Part shown: positions 8,299 to 16,160 of the stretch, piece by piece
Numbering within the stretch: the stretch's first letter is position 1
How the letters are laid out: each line of letters opens with the position of its first letter
Assembly (NCBI GenBank): GCA_964577205.1
Contig: CAZNYG010000046.1
Span: 1 to 16,210 of the forward strand
From: CAZNYG01 sp964577205
GTDB lineage: Bacteria; Elusimicrobiota; Endomicrobiia; Endomicrobiales; CAIRNS01
Direction: 5' to 3'
DNA: 16,210 nucleotides
The notes under the pieces: generated by a model
The model's input: the letters and a program-made list of their open reading frames with translations, nothing else
Told to the model about the DNA's origin: nothing
The model's database searches: none
Translations under genes and position numbers: made by a program

Positions 8299-8420
8299 AG
8301 AGGCAATGAAAAATGTAAAGTGTAAAGTGTAAAATGTAAAACAAACGTCATTTGAAATTAATTATTGCCTCTGGTTCTGTTGGCTTCCATTCTACATTTT
8401 AAATTTTTCATTTTACACTG
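8299..8420. repeat. inverted pair of AT-rich heptamer arrays downstream of the Na/Pi transporter gene
   Basis: On the plus strand five heptamers run from 8307 to 8341: TGAAAAA, TGTAAAG, TGTAAAG, TGTAAAA, TGTAAAA. On the minus strand four copies of the same motif run from 8417 down to 8390: TGTAAAA, TGAAAAA, TTTAAAA, TGTAGAA. The arrays face each other. In addition AGAGGCAAT (8299-8307) is a perfect inverse of ATTGCCTCT (8364-8372). The right array starts about 8 nt from the stop codon of the transporter gene. The base composition is far more AT-rich than the flanking genes. Confidence 0.85.
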
Positions 8421-8425
8421 CCTTT

Positions 8426-10078
8426 TTAAAGTTCTCCCAGAAGCGTCTGGCCTACCGTCGCTATATGGGAGTTTATCCGTTTAAACTGATCGATGAGGTC
8501 AAGGTGGACGCTGGAAGTTTCGAGCGACTCCTGCAGCCCGGTATGAAGCCGGGCGATATGCCTCTTGCGGAGCTCAGCCTCGTACGCGTTTATCTCCGCC
8601 TTGCTGTCAAGCACCCGCCTTGCGTATTCGCGGTTGCCGTCACGCAGAGCGTCGATGGCCCGCGTGAGGTTGGCGGTCACCCGTCCATGCAGGTCAACGA
8701 TCTCGTGCCATCCTTCATCCGAGAACCAGAAATTGTTTTCCAATTTTTTCCGCGCGAGCGGCATGATATTCTTATCTATGACATCCCCGATCGCCTCGAA
8801 ATCCGCGATGATGAACAGCAGCTGCGTGTCAAGGCGGGACTGGTCGTCCTGGAGCGCGTTCTCCTGCGCGATACGGGCGAGATAAAGCACTATCGCGTTG
8901 CGCAGGATATCGACCCGGATGTCTTTCAGGGAAACCGTGTCGGCGAGGCGCAGGTTCTTCGTGTTGAACACTTCCAGTGAATCGCGGAACATTTCGAGGA
9001 CGAGTTCGCCGTCGCGCGCGATCTCTTTGCGCGCCTGCTCAAGAGCCAGGGACGGAGTTCCCAGAAGCCCGTCGTCTATATAGAGGGGGCCGAAAGGCTT
9101 GTCTTCGGCATGGGCGGGGAACAGCCGCAGCATCAGGCGCCTCATCAGTGGAAGGAACGGCAGGAAGATCAGCGTGTTGCAGACGGCCGCGTACGTGTGC
9201 GCCATCGCGATCTGCCGCGCCATGTCCACCGGGCCGAATATGGTTTCGGTCAACAGGCGGACGAAATAGAACCAGGCGGGATCGTTCCCGACTCGCACGA
9301 ACGTCAGGAACGGATAGATAAGTATCACTCCAGCGGCCTGATGGATCACATGCCAGTAAGCGACCCGTTTCCCCTCGCGTCCTCTGCCTATGGCACCCAT
9401 CAAAGCGGTGACACAGGTACCGACCTGAGCCCCCAGGTTCAGCGGGATCGCCTGTTGAAGGCTGATCGCGCCAGCCAGCGCGAGCGCGATGACTATCCCC
9501 GCCGTCGCCCCGCTCGAATGTATGATCATCGTGAACGCCATCCCGATAAGTATGCCCGCCAGCGGGCTTTCCGTCGCGCGCATGAAGGAAATGAAATGGA
9601 CGTTGCTTCTCATGGGGACCATCAGGTCGGCCATGATCTTGATGCCCAGGAAAAGAAGCCCGAACCCGAGTACCGCCTCGCCGATATATTTCATGCGGCG
9701 GGACTTCGCGAAGAACGAGAGATAGAACCCAAGCCCAGCGATAAAGACGGCGTAATCGGCGATATTGAAAGCGACGAGCTGGGCGGTGATCGTAGATCCG
9801 ATCTCGGCGCCCATGGTCACCGCCATGGTCTGGCCGAACGTTATAAGTCCGGCGCTTACAAGGCTGACCTCGAGAAGGGTGGTAGCGGAACTGGACTGGT
9901 TGAAAAGGGTGACGACGAAACCCGTTCCCACGCCGCGAAGCGGGGACGAAGTAAGCGTCATGAGAATGTCCCTGAGGCGGCGGCCGCTCGATCTCTGCAG
10001 CGCGTCATTCATGTAGAACATGCCGAACAGGAATATGCCCAGTCCGCCTGTTATCCCCAGAAGCATGGATAGAATCAT
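8426..10078 (-). CDS. Na+/phosphate cotransporter family protein with PhoU-like C-terminal domain
   Basis: This is a polytopic inner-membrane protein of the NptA/PNaS family (Na/Pi cotransporter, PF02690 type), which moves phosphate with sodium; some members export rather than import. The internal duplication is visible. QSSSATT (61-67 from the ATG) and HSSGATAG (187-194) are the paired core motifs, and GAEIGSTITA (90-99) and GAQVGTCVTA (216-225) are the paired GxxxGTxxTA motifs. About eight to ten hydrophobic stretches fill residues 1-320. The remaining 220 residues are helical and charged like PhoU repeats. The chosen ATG at 10078 has a TAGGG site; a TTG at 10090 would add four residues and is possible. 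Ten to twenty nucleotides separate it from cdd, so it is the last gene of the salvage operon. Direction of transport cannot be told from the sequence. Confidence 0.92.
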   Translation of the reverse strand: MILSMLLGITGGLGIFLFGMFYMNDALQRSSGRRLRDILMTLTSSPLRGVGTGFVVTLFNQSSSATTLLEVSLVSAGLITFGQTMAVTMGAEIGSTITAQLVAFNIADYAVFIAGLGFYLSFFAKSRRMKYIGEAVLGFGLLFLGIKIMADLMVPMRSNVHFISFMRATESPLAGILIGMAFTMIIHSSGATAGIVIALALAGAISLQQAIPLNLGAQVGTCVTALMGAIGRGREGKRVAYWHVIHQAAGVILIYPFLTFVRVGNDPAWFYFVRLLTETIFGPVDMARQIAMAHTYAAVCNTLIFLPFLPLMRRLMLRLFPAHAEDKPFGPLYIDDGLLGTPSLALEQARKEIARDGELVLEMFRDSLEVFNTKNLRLADTVSLKDIRVDILRNAIVLYLARIAQENALQDDQSRLDTQLLFIIADFEAIGDVIDKNIMPLARKKLENNFWFSDEGWHEIVDLHGRVTANLTRAIDALRDGNREYARRVLDSKAEINAYEAELRKRHIARLHTGLQESLETSSVHLDLIDQFKRINSHIATVGQTLLGEL

Positions 10079-10099
10079 AAACCCTACCAATGAACGCCT

Positions 10100-10498
10100 T
10101 TATTTATCTTTTGCCAGTCTAAACGCGTCGGGGAGAAGGTCACTGATCTTCTTTACGGCGAAGATTCCGTCGGGAGACTGAAAAATGACATCGATGTCGC
10201 GACCGAATTCCAGGAGGAACTGCCGGCAGGCGCCACAGGGAGAGGCCGGCCCTGACGGAGAAACGACCGCCAGCGCGACGAATGACCGCGACCCGGCGGC
10301 CGCCGCCGCGCCGACGGCGACGCGTTCGGCGCAGACGGATAATCCGTACGAAGCGTTCTCAATATTGCAGCCGGTCACGATGTTCCCCTCCGAAGTCAGG
10401 AGCGCGGCGCCGACCTTGAAACTGGAATAGGGGCAATACGCGCGGTCGGCCGCGGCGCGCGCCGCCTCGATCAACTGCTGAGGATCGTATTGTTTCAT
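10100..10498 (-). CDS. cdd: cytidine deaminase
   Basis: The enzyme hydrolyses cytidine and deoxycytidine to uridine and deoxyuridine plus ammonia in the cytosol. The 132-residue length marks the homotetrameric short form. The zinc site is complete: C56 with catalytic E58 in SVCAERVA, and the PCGACRQ motif with C88 and C91. The N-terminal PYSSFKVGAAL segment (23-33) and the NIENASYG substrate loop (45-52) are typical. The ATG at 10498 has an AAGGA-type ribosome site. It lies 15 nt after the PfkB kinase gene and just before the Na/Pi transporter. Its product uridine or deoxyuridine is a substrate of the pyrimidine-nucleoside phosphorylase encoded at the right end, which supports a shared salvage role. 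Confidence 0.97.
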   Translation of the reverse strand: MKQYDPQQLIEAARAAADRAYCPYSSFKVGAALLTSEGNIVTGCNIENASYGLSVCAERVAVGAAAAAGSRSFVALAVVSPSGPASPCGACRQFLLEFGRDIDVIFQSPDGIFAVKKISDLLPDAFRLAKDK

Positions 10499-10513
10499 CG
10501 ATCTTTCCTTCCG

Positions 10514-11425
10514 TTACCGGAGAACTTCAAAATGCGTCAGTTTCTTGAAACGGGCGAAGCGCTGCGCTATCTCGCGCTGATTAAGACGCGACAAACGTCC
10601 AAGACTGAAATCCTCGACGTTGAAAGAAGCCATGACGCTGCCGAACACGAGAGCCCGGCGCATATTCTCGTCGGAAAGCGATCCGCACTTTGCCATATAC
10701 CCCATGAAACCCCCGGCGAACGTGTCTCCGGCTCCCGTGGGATCCTTTATGTCCTCCAGCGGGAACGCCGGGGCGGCGAAGACGCTCCTGTGATTGACGA
10801 GCATGGCGCCGTATTCCCCTCTTTTGATAACGACCGTCTCCGGCCCCCAGGATGTGATGATACGCGCCGCCTTTATAAGGTTCTTCTCCTCCGCCAGCTG
10901 GCGGGCTTCGGCCTCATTGATGACCAGCATGTTGAGGTGCTTGAGCAGTTTTTTCAGGGCCGGCCGCTTTCCCTCGATCCAGAAGTTCATGGTATCGGCG
11001 GCCACGATGCGCGGCCTTTTTACCTGTTTCAGCACTTCCAGTTGCAGTTCCGGATCGATGTTCGCGAGAAAGACGATCCGGCTCTCGCGGTACGCGGCAG
11101 GTATCGCTGGCTTGAATCCTGCGAACACGTTCAGCTGCGTATCAAGCGTATGCGCCTGGTTGAGGTCGTACATATAGTGGCCTTTCCAGCGGAAGGTTTT
11201 CCCTTCAACTTTCTGAAGGCCGTCGATGTTGACATCATGCTTCTTTAAAAGCCGGCAGTGTTTTTCCGGGAAGTCGCGGCCCACGACAGCGACCAGGTTG
11301 ACCGGTGCAAAATAGGAAGCGGAAACGGAAAAATATGTCCCGGACCCGCCCAGCGCGTCGTTCACCGTGCCGAAAGGCGTCTTGACCGAATCCAGCGCGA
11401 CCGACCCTACCACGAGAATTGACAT
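10514..11425 (-). CDS. PfkB-family carbohydrate/nucleoside kinase
   Basis: A ribokinase-fold kinase that phosphorylates a sugar or nucleoside with ATP. The 303-residue length is usual. The N-terminal GSVALD at 7-12 and the GG pair in DALGGSGTYFS (23-33) are the first signature. The second signature DPTGAGDTFAGG at 228-239 forms the anion hole, with D234 as catalytic base. VINEAEA near 168-174 is the usual mid-domain motif. The substrate is not determined. The setting between MTA phosphorylase and cytidine deaminase suggests a nucleoside or a ribose derivative, but MTA phosphorylase already yields a 1-phosphate, so methylthioribose is an unlikely target. The ATG at 11425 has an AAGGAG site 8 nt upstream. 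cdd follows after 15 nt, so the two are co-transcribed. Confidence 0.9.
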   Translation of the reverse strand: MSILVVGSVALDSVKTPFGTVNDALGGSGTYFSVSASYFAPVNLVAVVGRDFPEKHCRLLKKHDVNIDGLQKVEGKTFRWKGHYMYDLNQAHTLDTQLNVFAGFKPAIPAAYRESRIVFLANIDPELQLEVLKQVKRPRIVAADTMNFWIEGKRPALKKLLKHLNMLVINEAEARQLAEEKNLIKAARIITSWGPETVVIKRGEYGAMLVNHRSVFAAPAFPLEDIKDPTGAGDTFAGGFMGYMAKCGSLSDENMRRALVFGSVMASFNVEDFSLGRLSRLNQREIAQRFARFKKLTHFEVLR

Positions 11426-11445
11426 TGGGAAACTCCTTAAAAACG

Positions 11446-11566
11446 GACTCGGGACTCTGGATGCTGGATTAACGGCAACAACCCCGACAATGAACTGATC
11501 AGCCTGGTACGCCGTAGTGCACGTCGTTGCCGTTATGTCGTAATCCAGTGTCCAGCGTCCAGCGTC
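11446..11566. repeat. inverted pair of heptamer arrays between mtnP and the PfkB gene
   Basis: On the plus strand four heptamers run from 11446 to 11473: GACTCGG, GACTCTG, GATGCTG, GATTAAC. On the minus strand four run from 11566 down to 11539: GACGCTG, GACGCTG, GACACTG, GATTACG. Both arrays end in a GATTA word facing the centre. TAACGGCAAC (11470-11479) is a perfect inverse of GTTGCCGTTA (11526-11535), and CTGGATTA (11464-11471) of TAATCCAG (11541-11548). The right array begins 4 nt from the mtnP stop codon. A large stem-loop could form in the transcript between the two genes. Confidence 0.87.
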
Positions 11567-11569
11567 GCC

Positions 11570-12451
11570 TTATTTCTTATAATATTTATCCAGCAGCAGT
11601 TTCAAACGTTCGTATGCCGCGGGATCGAAACGGTCGGGGGAGGTCATGATCGCGTATTTCAGGGCGCCGTCGCAGGCGCAGGAACGTGAACGTCCGGCCA
11701 GCCGGGGTATCACGTATTTCAGGAAGTTTTTGCTGTTCACGACGTTCGCCTTGAGGTTCGCGACAACCTCATCCACGCTGACCTCTTCACCTTCTTTCCA
11801 TACGTCGTAATCGGTGATCAGCGCCACCATTGCGTAGCATATCTCGGCTTCCCGCGCCAGGCGCGCCTCGGGTATGGCCGTCATTCCGACGATACTGAAA
11901 CCGTGCTGACGGTTGACTTCCGACTCGGCCTTTGTCGAAAACTCCGGCCCTTCGATACAGACATACGTCCCGCCGTCATGATGGGTGATACCGAGTTCCC
12001 TGACGGTCTCGATAAGGGCTTTTCGCATCCCGCCGCAGAAAGGCTCGGCGAATCCCACGTGCCCGACGATGCCTCCGCCAAAGAACGTCGAAGGACGGCC
12101 CTTCGTGCGGTCGAACAGCTGGTCGGGGATCAGGAAATCGCGCGGCTTTACCTCTTCGCGCAGGGAACCGCAGGCCGAAAGGCAGAGTATCTGTTCGACA
12201 CCAAGGGATTTCAGCGCGTAGATATTGGCACGGTAATTGACTTCCGACGGCAGCATGCGGTGTCCCCTCCCGTGCCGGGGAAGGAAAGCGCAACGAACGC
12301 CCGACAGAGTCCCGATGACGATGGCGTCCGACGGATCCCCGAACGGCGTCGTCACCATAACATCTTCGACATTCTCGATGCCCTCGATCTCATAAAGGCC
12401 GCTTCCCCCGATAACCGCGATCTTCACCGGTTCCGCATTTTTCTGCGCCAT
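11570..12451 (-). CDS. mtnP: S-methyl-5'-thioadenosine phosphorylase
   Basis: This trimeric cytosolic enzyme splits methylthioadenosine with inorganic phosphate into adenine and 5-methylthioribose-1-phosphate, clearing a by-product of polyamine synthesis. The 293-residue length fits. IGGSGLYEI (14-22) carries the phosphate-site serine, FLPRHGRGH (57-65) the phosphate-binding arginine and histidine, and NYRANIYALKSLGV (72-85) the conserved loop. TYVCIEGPEFSTKAES is at 162-177 and GMTAIPEARLAREAEICYA at 189-207. TDYDVW (213-218) has the aspartate pattern of adenine-specific MTAP rather than the Asn of guanine/hypoxanthine PNPs. The ATG at 12451 has an AAGGAG site. It follows recJ after about 60 bp of octamer repeat. 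A methylthioinosine phosphorylase activity is the main alternative. Confidence 0.94.
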   Translation of the reverse strand: MAQKNAEPVKIAVIGGSGLYEIEGIENVEDVMVTTPFGDPSDAIVIGTLSGVRCAFLPRHGRGHRMLPSEVNYRANIYALKSLGVEQILCLSACGSLREEVKPRDFLIPDQLFDRTKGRPSTFFGGGIVGHVGFAEPFCGGMRKALIETVRELGITHHDGGTYVCIEGPEFSTKAESEVNRQHGFSIVGMTAIPEARLAREAEICYAMVALITDYDVWKEGEEVSVDEVVANLKANVVNSKNFLKYVIPRLAGRSRSCACDGALKYAIMTSPDRFDPAAYERLKLLLDKYYKK

Positions 12452-12476
12452 AAGATTCTCCTTAATAAAAGGCGTT

Positions 12477-12508
12477 CATTAACTCATCAACACATGAACC
12501 CATGAACA
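12477..12508. repeat. octamer tandem repeat directly after the recJ stop codon
   Basis: Read on the minus strand, four octamers run from 12508 to 12477: TGTTCATG, GGTTCATG, TGTTGATG, AGTTAATG. The array starts 6 nt after the recJ stop (12514-12516) and ends about 25 nt before the mtnP start. GTTCAT and ATGAAC words allow some inverse pairing, but there is no separate second array. It is the same type of element as in the other gaps, here with period 8. Confidence 0.75.
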
Positions 12509-12513
12509 CCGTC

Positions 12514-14655
12514 TTAATAATCGCCCGGTTTTATATCCTGAACAAGCAGTTGAAGCTGATGGCGGTCCTGCCAGGTATTGACGTCTATCTGTGCCGCGAG
12601 GTCGGCAGCGGGATAATTGTCGATGACATCATCCATGTCGCCCATACCCCAGGCGATCGCGGGGAGCACCGAGCCGCCGTTGCGGCTGACTTTGAGGCGC
12701 AGATGCGCTCCGTTGGCTCCCACGCGGCTGTGTTCGCGTATCTTGACCCCTCTGACGATGAATACCGGAGGAGGGTTCCCCATGCCGAACGGTTCCATAG
12801 AAGACAGTTCGCGGTGCAGTCCCATTGTGATCGAATTGTAGGGAACTTCGGCATCGCTTTCTATGGATGGAGCAAGCAGCTCCGGAGAGATCTTCTCATC
12901 GGCGAGCGCGGTAACGCGGCGGCGGAATTCGTCAAGCTTGTCGACAGTTATGGTCAACCCGGCCGCCTGGCTGTGCCCTCCGTATTTGACAAGGATGTCC
13001 TTGACCGAGTCCAGCGCTCCGACCATGTCGAACCCTTCAACCGAACGCGCCGCTCCCATAGCCTCGTTGCCGTCTATGATCAGCAGGATCGTCGGACGGC
13101 GGTATTGCCGCATGAGCTGCGAGGCGATGATGCCGGTAACGCCGTGCTCGAGCCCCGCAGCCGTCACGATGAATATCTTATCCTTGTCGACATCGCACTG
13201 CTCGCACAGCAGAGGCACGAATTTCTCCATGTTCTCCGCCTGCAGCTCCCGTCGTTCGCTGTTCAGTTTTTCTATTTCATTCAGCAGTTCGCCGGCCCTT
13301 GACGCTTTCTCGGTCAGGAGCAGTTCGGCGGCAAGGTCCGCGCGGCCTCTCCTGCCGGCGGCATTCAGCAGCGGCGTGATATTCCAGGAGATCATTTTTG
13401 CCGTCCAGCCGTTATCCGCCTTGCTGCGCGCCGAACTGCGTTCCAGCAGGACCTTGACGCCTGGTTTTGATGAACGCGCCAGTTCTTTAAGCCCAGTCTT
13501 TACCAGAATACGGTTCTCGCCGTGAAGAGGCATGATATCGGCGATCGTCCCGAGGGCGACCACGTCCATGTGCCCGGTCTGGAAAAAACGCATTCGAAGG
13601 TCGCTCAGCCGCGCCGCGCGTGAATAGAGAATCCGCAGCGCGTCGCTTCTCTTTCCGGCCGGGAGATGCGCCAGTCCGCTGAACGCGGCGGACAGCGTGT
13701 CCCGCGCTTCCTTGTCTTCGTCGGGTATGCGAACGAGCAGGTCTTCGGCGATGATGACCTGCCGCTTCCCTTCCGCAGGCCCGTTTTCCAGCAGCGCCGG
13801 CAGAGGATCGCCCTGCCCGGACGATCCGGACCGGACAAGAACGGCATCATTACCGCAAAATCCTTCAAATGACCGCCATGCGTCCTCCACGGAAGCGAAC
13901 GCCGGGACGTCGAAGGAGCCCAGGACGACGCCGTTACGCGTCTTTACCGCCGCGATCCGGCTGACCGATCCATTCTCGCGATCCGCGGAAACGAAGACCA
14001 GGGAACGGTTATAGTAACGGCCGTAACTCTGCATGAGGGCTTCCGCCACTTTAAAGGAAACCGAGCATCCCGCTAGCTCGGTAAAAGGGTATGACGCGTC
14101 GGCGCGTTTCGGATCCACGACCGCGACGGCGCGGGGAATGCCCGTTGACGGAGATTCATGATGGTCGGTGACCACCATGTCAATGCCGAGGCCGCTGGCG
14201 AAAGACGTCTCCTCCATCGCGGAGATGCCGCAGTCGACCGTGACGATCAGCGTGATCCCCTGATCGGCGTATCTTTTAATGATATCGTTATGCAGGCCGT
14301 AACCCTCATCGGACGGGATGTACCACGCCACATCCGCCCCTAGGGCAACCAGGGTGCGCACCATGACACAGATCGACGTGACGCCATCGACGTCCCGGTC
14401 TCCGTAGACCAGTATCTTCTCTTTCCGGTCCACCGCCGCGCGGATACGGTCAACGGCGGGGTAGATATCCGGCAGAAGGAATGGATTGTGCAGGCCCTCG
14501 ATTGACGGGTTCAGGAAATCCCGGGCCGCTTCCGGCGTGTCCATGCCGCGATTGACGAGAACCGACGCCGCCGTGGGGGAAATCTGTAAAGCCGCGGCGA
14601 CAGCCGCGACCGCGCCGGGATCCGGAGCTTTAAGCTTCCAGGTGAATGAGATCAT
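12514..14655 (-). CDS. recJ: single-stranded-DNA exonuclease RecJ with an extra domain inserted in the DHH region
   Basis: RecJ degrades single-stranded DNA 5' to 3' in recombination and repair. The 713-residue product has the DHH motifs YGDRDVDG (84-91), VDCG (140-143) and TDHH (163-166), then DVVALGTIAD (364-373), LLNAAGRRGRADLA (429-442), the DHHA1 motif GGHSQAAG (559-566) and PFGMGNPPPVF (622-632). Motif I has Arg where most RecJ proteins have Tyr. E. coli RecJ is 577 residues. Much of the excess is an insert at about 212-358, between AGCSVSFKVAEAL and DVVALGTIAD, where the usual enzyme has only a short link. The insert looks DnaQ-like (see findings). The ATG at 14655 (ISFTWKL) is preferred; an upstream TTG at 14706 would add 17 hydrophobic residues unlike RecJ. 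The ribosome site is weak for either. It lies between pdp and mtnP. Confidence 0.95.
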   Translation of the reverse strand: MISFTWKLKAPDPGAVAAVAAALQISPTAASVLVNRGMDTPEAARDFLNPSIEGLHNPFLLPDIYPAVDRIRAAVDRKEKILVYGDRDVDGVTSICVMVRTLVALGADVAWYIPSDEGYGLHNDIIKRYADQGITLIVTVDCGISAMEETSFASGLGIDMVVTDHHESPSTGIPRAVAVVDPKRADASYPFTELAGCSVSFKVAEALMQSYGRYYNRSLVFVSADRENGSVSRIAAVKTRNGVVLGSFDVPAFASVEDAWRSFEGFCGNDAVLVRSGSSGQGDPLPALLENGPAEGKRQVIIAEDLLVRIPDEDKEARDTLSAAFSGLAHLPAGKRSDALRILYSRAARLSDLRMRFFQTGHMDVVALGTIADIMPLHGENRILVKTGLKELARSSKPGVKVLLERSSARSKADNGWTAKMISWNITPLLNAAGRRGRADLAAELLLTEKASRAGELLNEIEKLNSERRELQAENMEKFVPLLCEQCDVDKDKIFIVTAAGLEHGVTGIIASQLMRQYRRPTILLIIDGNEAMGAARSVEGFDMVGALDSVKDILVKYGGHSQAAGLTITVDKLDEFRRRVTALADEKISPELLAPSIESDAEVPYNSITMGLHRELSSMEPFGMGNPPPVFIVRGVKIREHSRVGANGAHLRLKVSRNGGSVLPAIAWGMGDMDDVIDNYPAADLAAQIDVNTWQDRHQLQLLVQDIKPGDY
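13582..14022 (-). other. RecJ insert with DnaQ-like (DEDD exonuclease-like) sequence pattern
   Basis: Residues about 212-358 of RecJ read SLVFVSADRENGSVSRI-AAVKTRNG, then an EDAWRSFEGFCGNDAVLV segment, a GDPLPALL segment, and finally AHLPAGKRSDALRILYSRA. The order and spacing match the DnaQ fold: exo I strand pair with DxE, a helix, VLVAHN with FD, and an HxAxxD helix. Candidate acidic residues are D225, E227, D283 and D338. The usual histidine appears to be lost or replaced near K335, and the AHN motif is altered. This is pattern matching by eye, so activity is not implied. Confidence 0.55.
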
Positions 14656-14680
14656 AGATAAGGCAACCTGAAATACAGAT

Positions 14681-14843
14681 CGTAAAGCGAAAAACATAGA
14701 ACACAACGATTTTGCAGTGATCAGTCTTTCGCTTGAACCCGCATCTCAGAAAGCCGTTTACGTCCTTTCTATAACTATTTTTTGTCTTTTTATCGCCTGT
14801 TGCCCTGCCGTCATACACTTTGCATTCTTCACTTTTCACTTCT
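14681..14843. repeat. heptamer array after the pdp stop codon plus a short inverted repeat upstream of recJ
   Basis: On the minus strand four heptamers run from 14843 to 14816: AGAAGTG, AAAAGTG, AAGAATG, CAAAGTG, starting 5 nt after the pdp stop codon. No matching inverse array was found. Farther on, AAGCGAAA (14685-14692) is a perfect inverse of TTTCGCTT (14727-14734), close to the recJ start. The rest of this 192-bp gap shows no open frame with coding character and no clear promoter. Confidence 0.6.
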
Positions 14844-14847
14844 TTTT

Positions 14848-16152
14848 TTAGATCTCTTCGTGAACCAGCGGCGGTATGGACGAAGGCTCCGGCAGGATCG
14901 TGTAAGCTTCGGCCAACATGCGGACGGCTTCGTCTTTGTGCGTTGTCCTGTTGAAAAAAGCGGACGCGAGGGGTTCTCCCTTGTTTACACGGTCGCCCAG
15001 CTTACGGCGCACAATGAAACCGGCCGAGGGATCGATCACGTCTTCTTTGCGTGACCGTCCCGCGCCCAGCAGCACTCCTGCAATACCGACCCGCGTCGTG
15101 TCGATAGCGGTAATGAACCCTGAACACGGAGCGGCGATCTCTTCGACGGTCCCCGCCATGGGTAGAACACCGTCGGGGTCGTCAACCACGCGCGGATCGC
15201 CGCCCTGGGCAGCGACCATAACACGAAATTTCTCCAGCGCCGCTCCGTTACGGAGCGCGGCCAGTACCTGTTCACGGGCTATGCTGTCATTCTTGGCGGC
15301 GCCGCACAGGGCTGCCATGCGCGCGGCAAGCAGCACGGAAAGCTCGGTAAAATCAGCGGGGCCCTCGTTGCGCAGCGTTTCGATGGACTGCCGAACCTCC
15401 AGCGCGTTACCTACCGCGCGGCCCAGCGGCTGGTTCATGTCGGTGATGCAGGCTGACGTCTTGAGGCCGCAGTCATCGCCGATCGCTTTCATCGCGCGCG
15501 CAAGAGTACGGGCCGACGCGGCGTCCTTCATGAACGCTCCCGACCCAGTTTTGACGTCAAGTATGAGCGCAGATGTCCCCTCGGCGATTTTCTTAGACAT
15601 GATACTCGCCGCGATAAGCGGTATGGATTCAACGGTAGCCGTCACGTCGCGCAGGGCGTACATCCTGCGGTCCGCCGGCGCGACATCATCCGTCTGCCCC
15701 GTCATCGCGACCCCGTTCTTTTCCAGCAAGTCGAGGAATTCTTCCGTGGAGAGGCATGTCCTGAAACCGGGAATGGATTCCAGTTTATCCAGCGTGCCGC
15801 CCGTGTGTCCAAGGCATCTGCCTGACATCATGGGGACCCTCACGCCCACGCACGCCGCGAGCGGTGCCACTGCAAGGGACGTTCCGTCGCCCACGCCTCC
15901 CGTCGAATGCTTATCAGCCGTCGGGCCGCCGACCCGGGAAAGGTCCAGGCGTCTGCCCGACTCAAGCATCGCGCGCGTCAAAAAAGCGGTCTCTCCGCGG
16001 GACATGCCGCGCAGAAAGACGGCCATCAGGAAAGCGGACATCTGGTAATCCGGCACGGAACCAGCGGTGAAAGCGGATACAATGTACCGTATCTCATCCT
16101 CCGCCAGCGCCTGCCCGTCCCGCTTTTTCGCGATTATCGAATAAACATGCAT
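14848..16152 (-). CDS. pdp: pyrimidine-nucleoside (thymidine) phosphorylase
   Basis: The enzyme splits thymidine, deoxyuridine or uridine with phosphate into base and (deoxy)ribose-1-phosphate in the cytosol. Starting at the ATG at 16152 the product is 434 residues, close to Bacillus Pdp (433) and E. coli DeoA (440). The phosphate loop KHSTGGVGD is at 81-89. The family signature SGRCLGHTGGT with DKLESIPG spans 110-129. KTGSGAFMK near 207-215 and the C-terminal lipoyl-like alpha/beta domain (GFIVRRKLGDRVNKGEPLA region) complete the fold. In-frame GTG and TTG codons lie 6 and 21 nt upstream. The ATG is preferred because the family begins with an MxxxxII(A/K)KKRDG pattern there; the ribosome site is weak in all cases. 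Choice between thymidine-specific DeoA and broad Pdp cannot be made with certainty. It leads the row pdp-recJ-mtnP. Confidence 0.93.
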   Translation of the reverse strand: MHVYSIIAKKRDGQALAEDEIRYIVSAFTAGSVPDYQMSAFLMAVFLRGMSRGETAFLTRAMLESGRRLDLSRVGGPTADKHSTGGVGDGTSLAVAPLAACVGVRVPMMSGRCLGHTGGTLDKLESIPGFRTCLSTEEFLDLLEKNGVAMTGQTDDVAPADRRMYALRDVTATVESIPLIAASIMSKKIAEGTSALILDVKTGSGAFMKDAASARTLARAMKAIGDDCGLKTSACITDMNQPLGRAVGNALEVRQSIETLRNEGPADFTELSVLLAARMAALCGAAKNDSIAREQVLAALRNGAALEKFRVMVAAQGGDPRVVDDPDGVLPMAGTVEEIAAPCSGFITAIDTTRVGIAGVLLGAGRSRKEDVIDPSAGFIVRRKLGDRVNKGEPLASAFFNRTTHKDEAVRMLAEAYTILPEPSSIPPLVHEEI

Positions 16153-16160
16153 ATCCACTA

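Noticed and set aside
9110..10072. Plus-strand open frame of 320 codons opposite the Na/Pi transporter
   Set aside because: The product is an unusual string of charged residues with no motif, mirroring the hydrophobic codons of the transporter on the other strand.
14655..14706. Extended RecJ N-terminus from the upstream TTG (17 extra residues)
   Set aside because: The added hydrophobic stretch does not resemble RecJ N-termini and TTG has no good ribosome site. The ATG at 14655 gives a usual RecJ start.
14630..14839. Small minus-strand open frame of 69 codons between pdp and recJ
   Set aside because: It runs through the heptamer array and overlaps the recJ start in another frame. No ribosome site or coding-like composition was seen.
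14918..16048. Long plus-strand open frame (376 codons) across the pdp gene
   Set aside because: It lies wholly antisense to a clearly recognised pyrimidine-nucleoside phosphorylase. Its product is rich in Ser, Ala, Pro and Arg with no motif, as expected of a GC-rich shadow frame.
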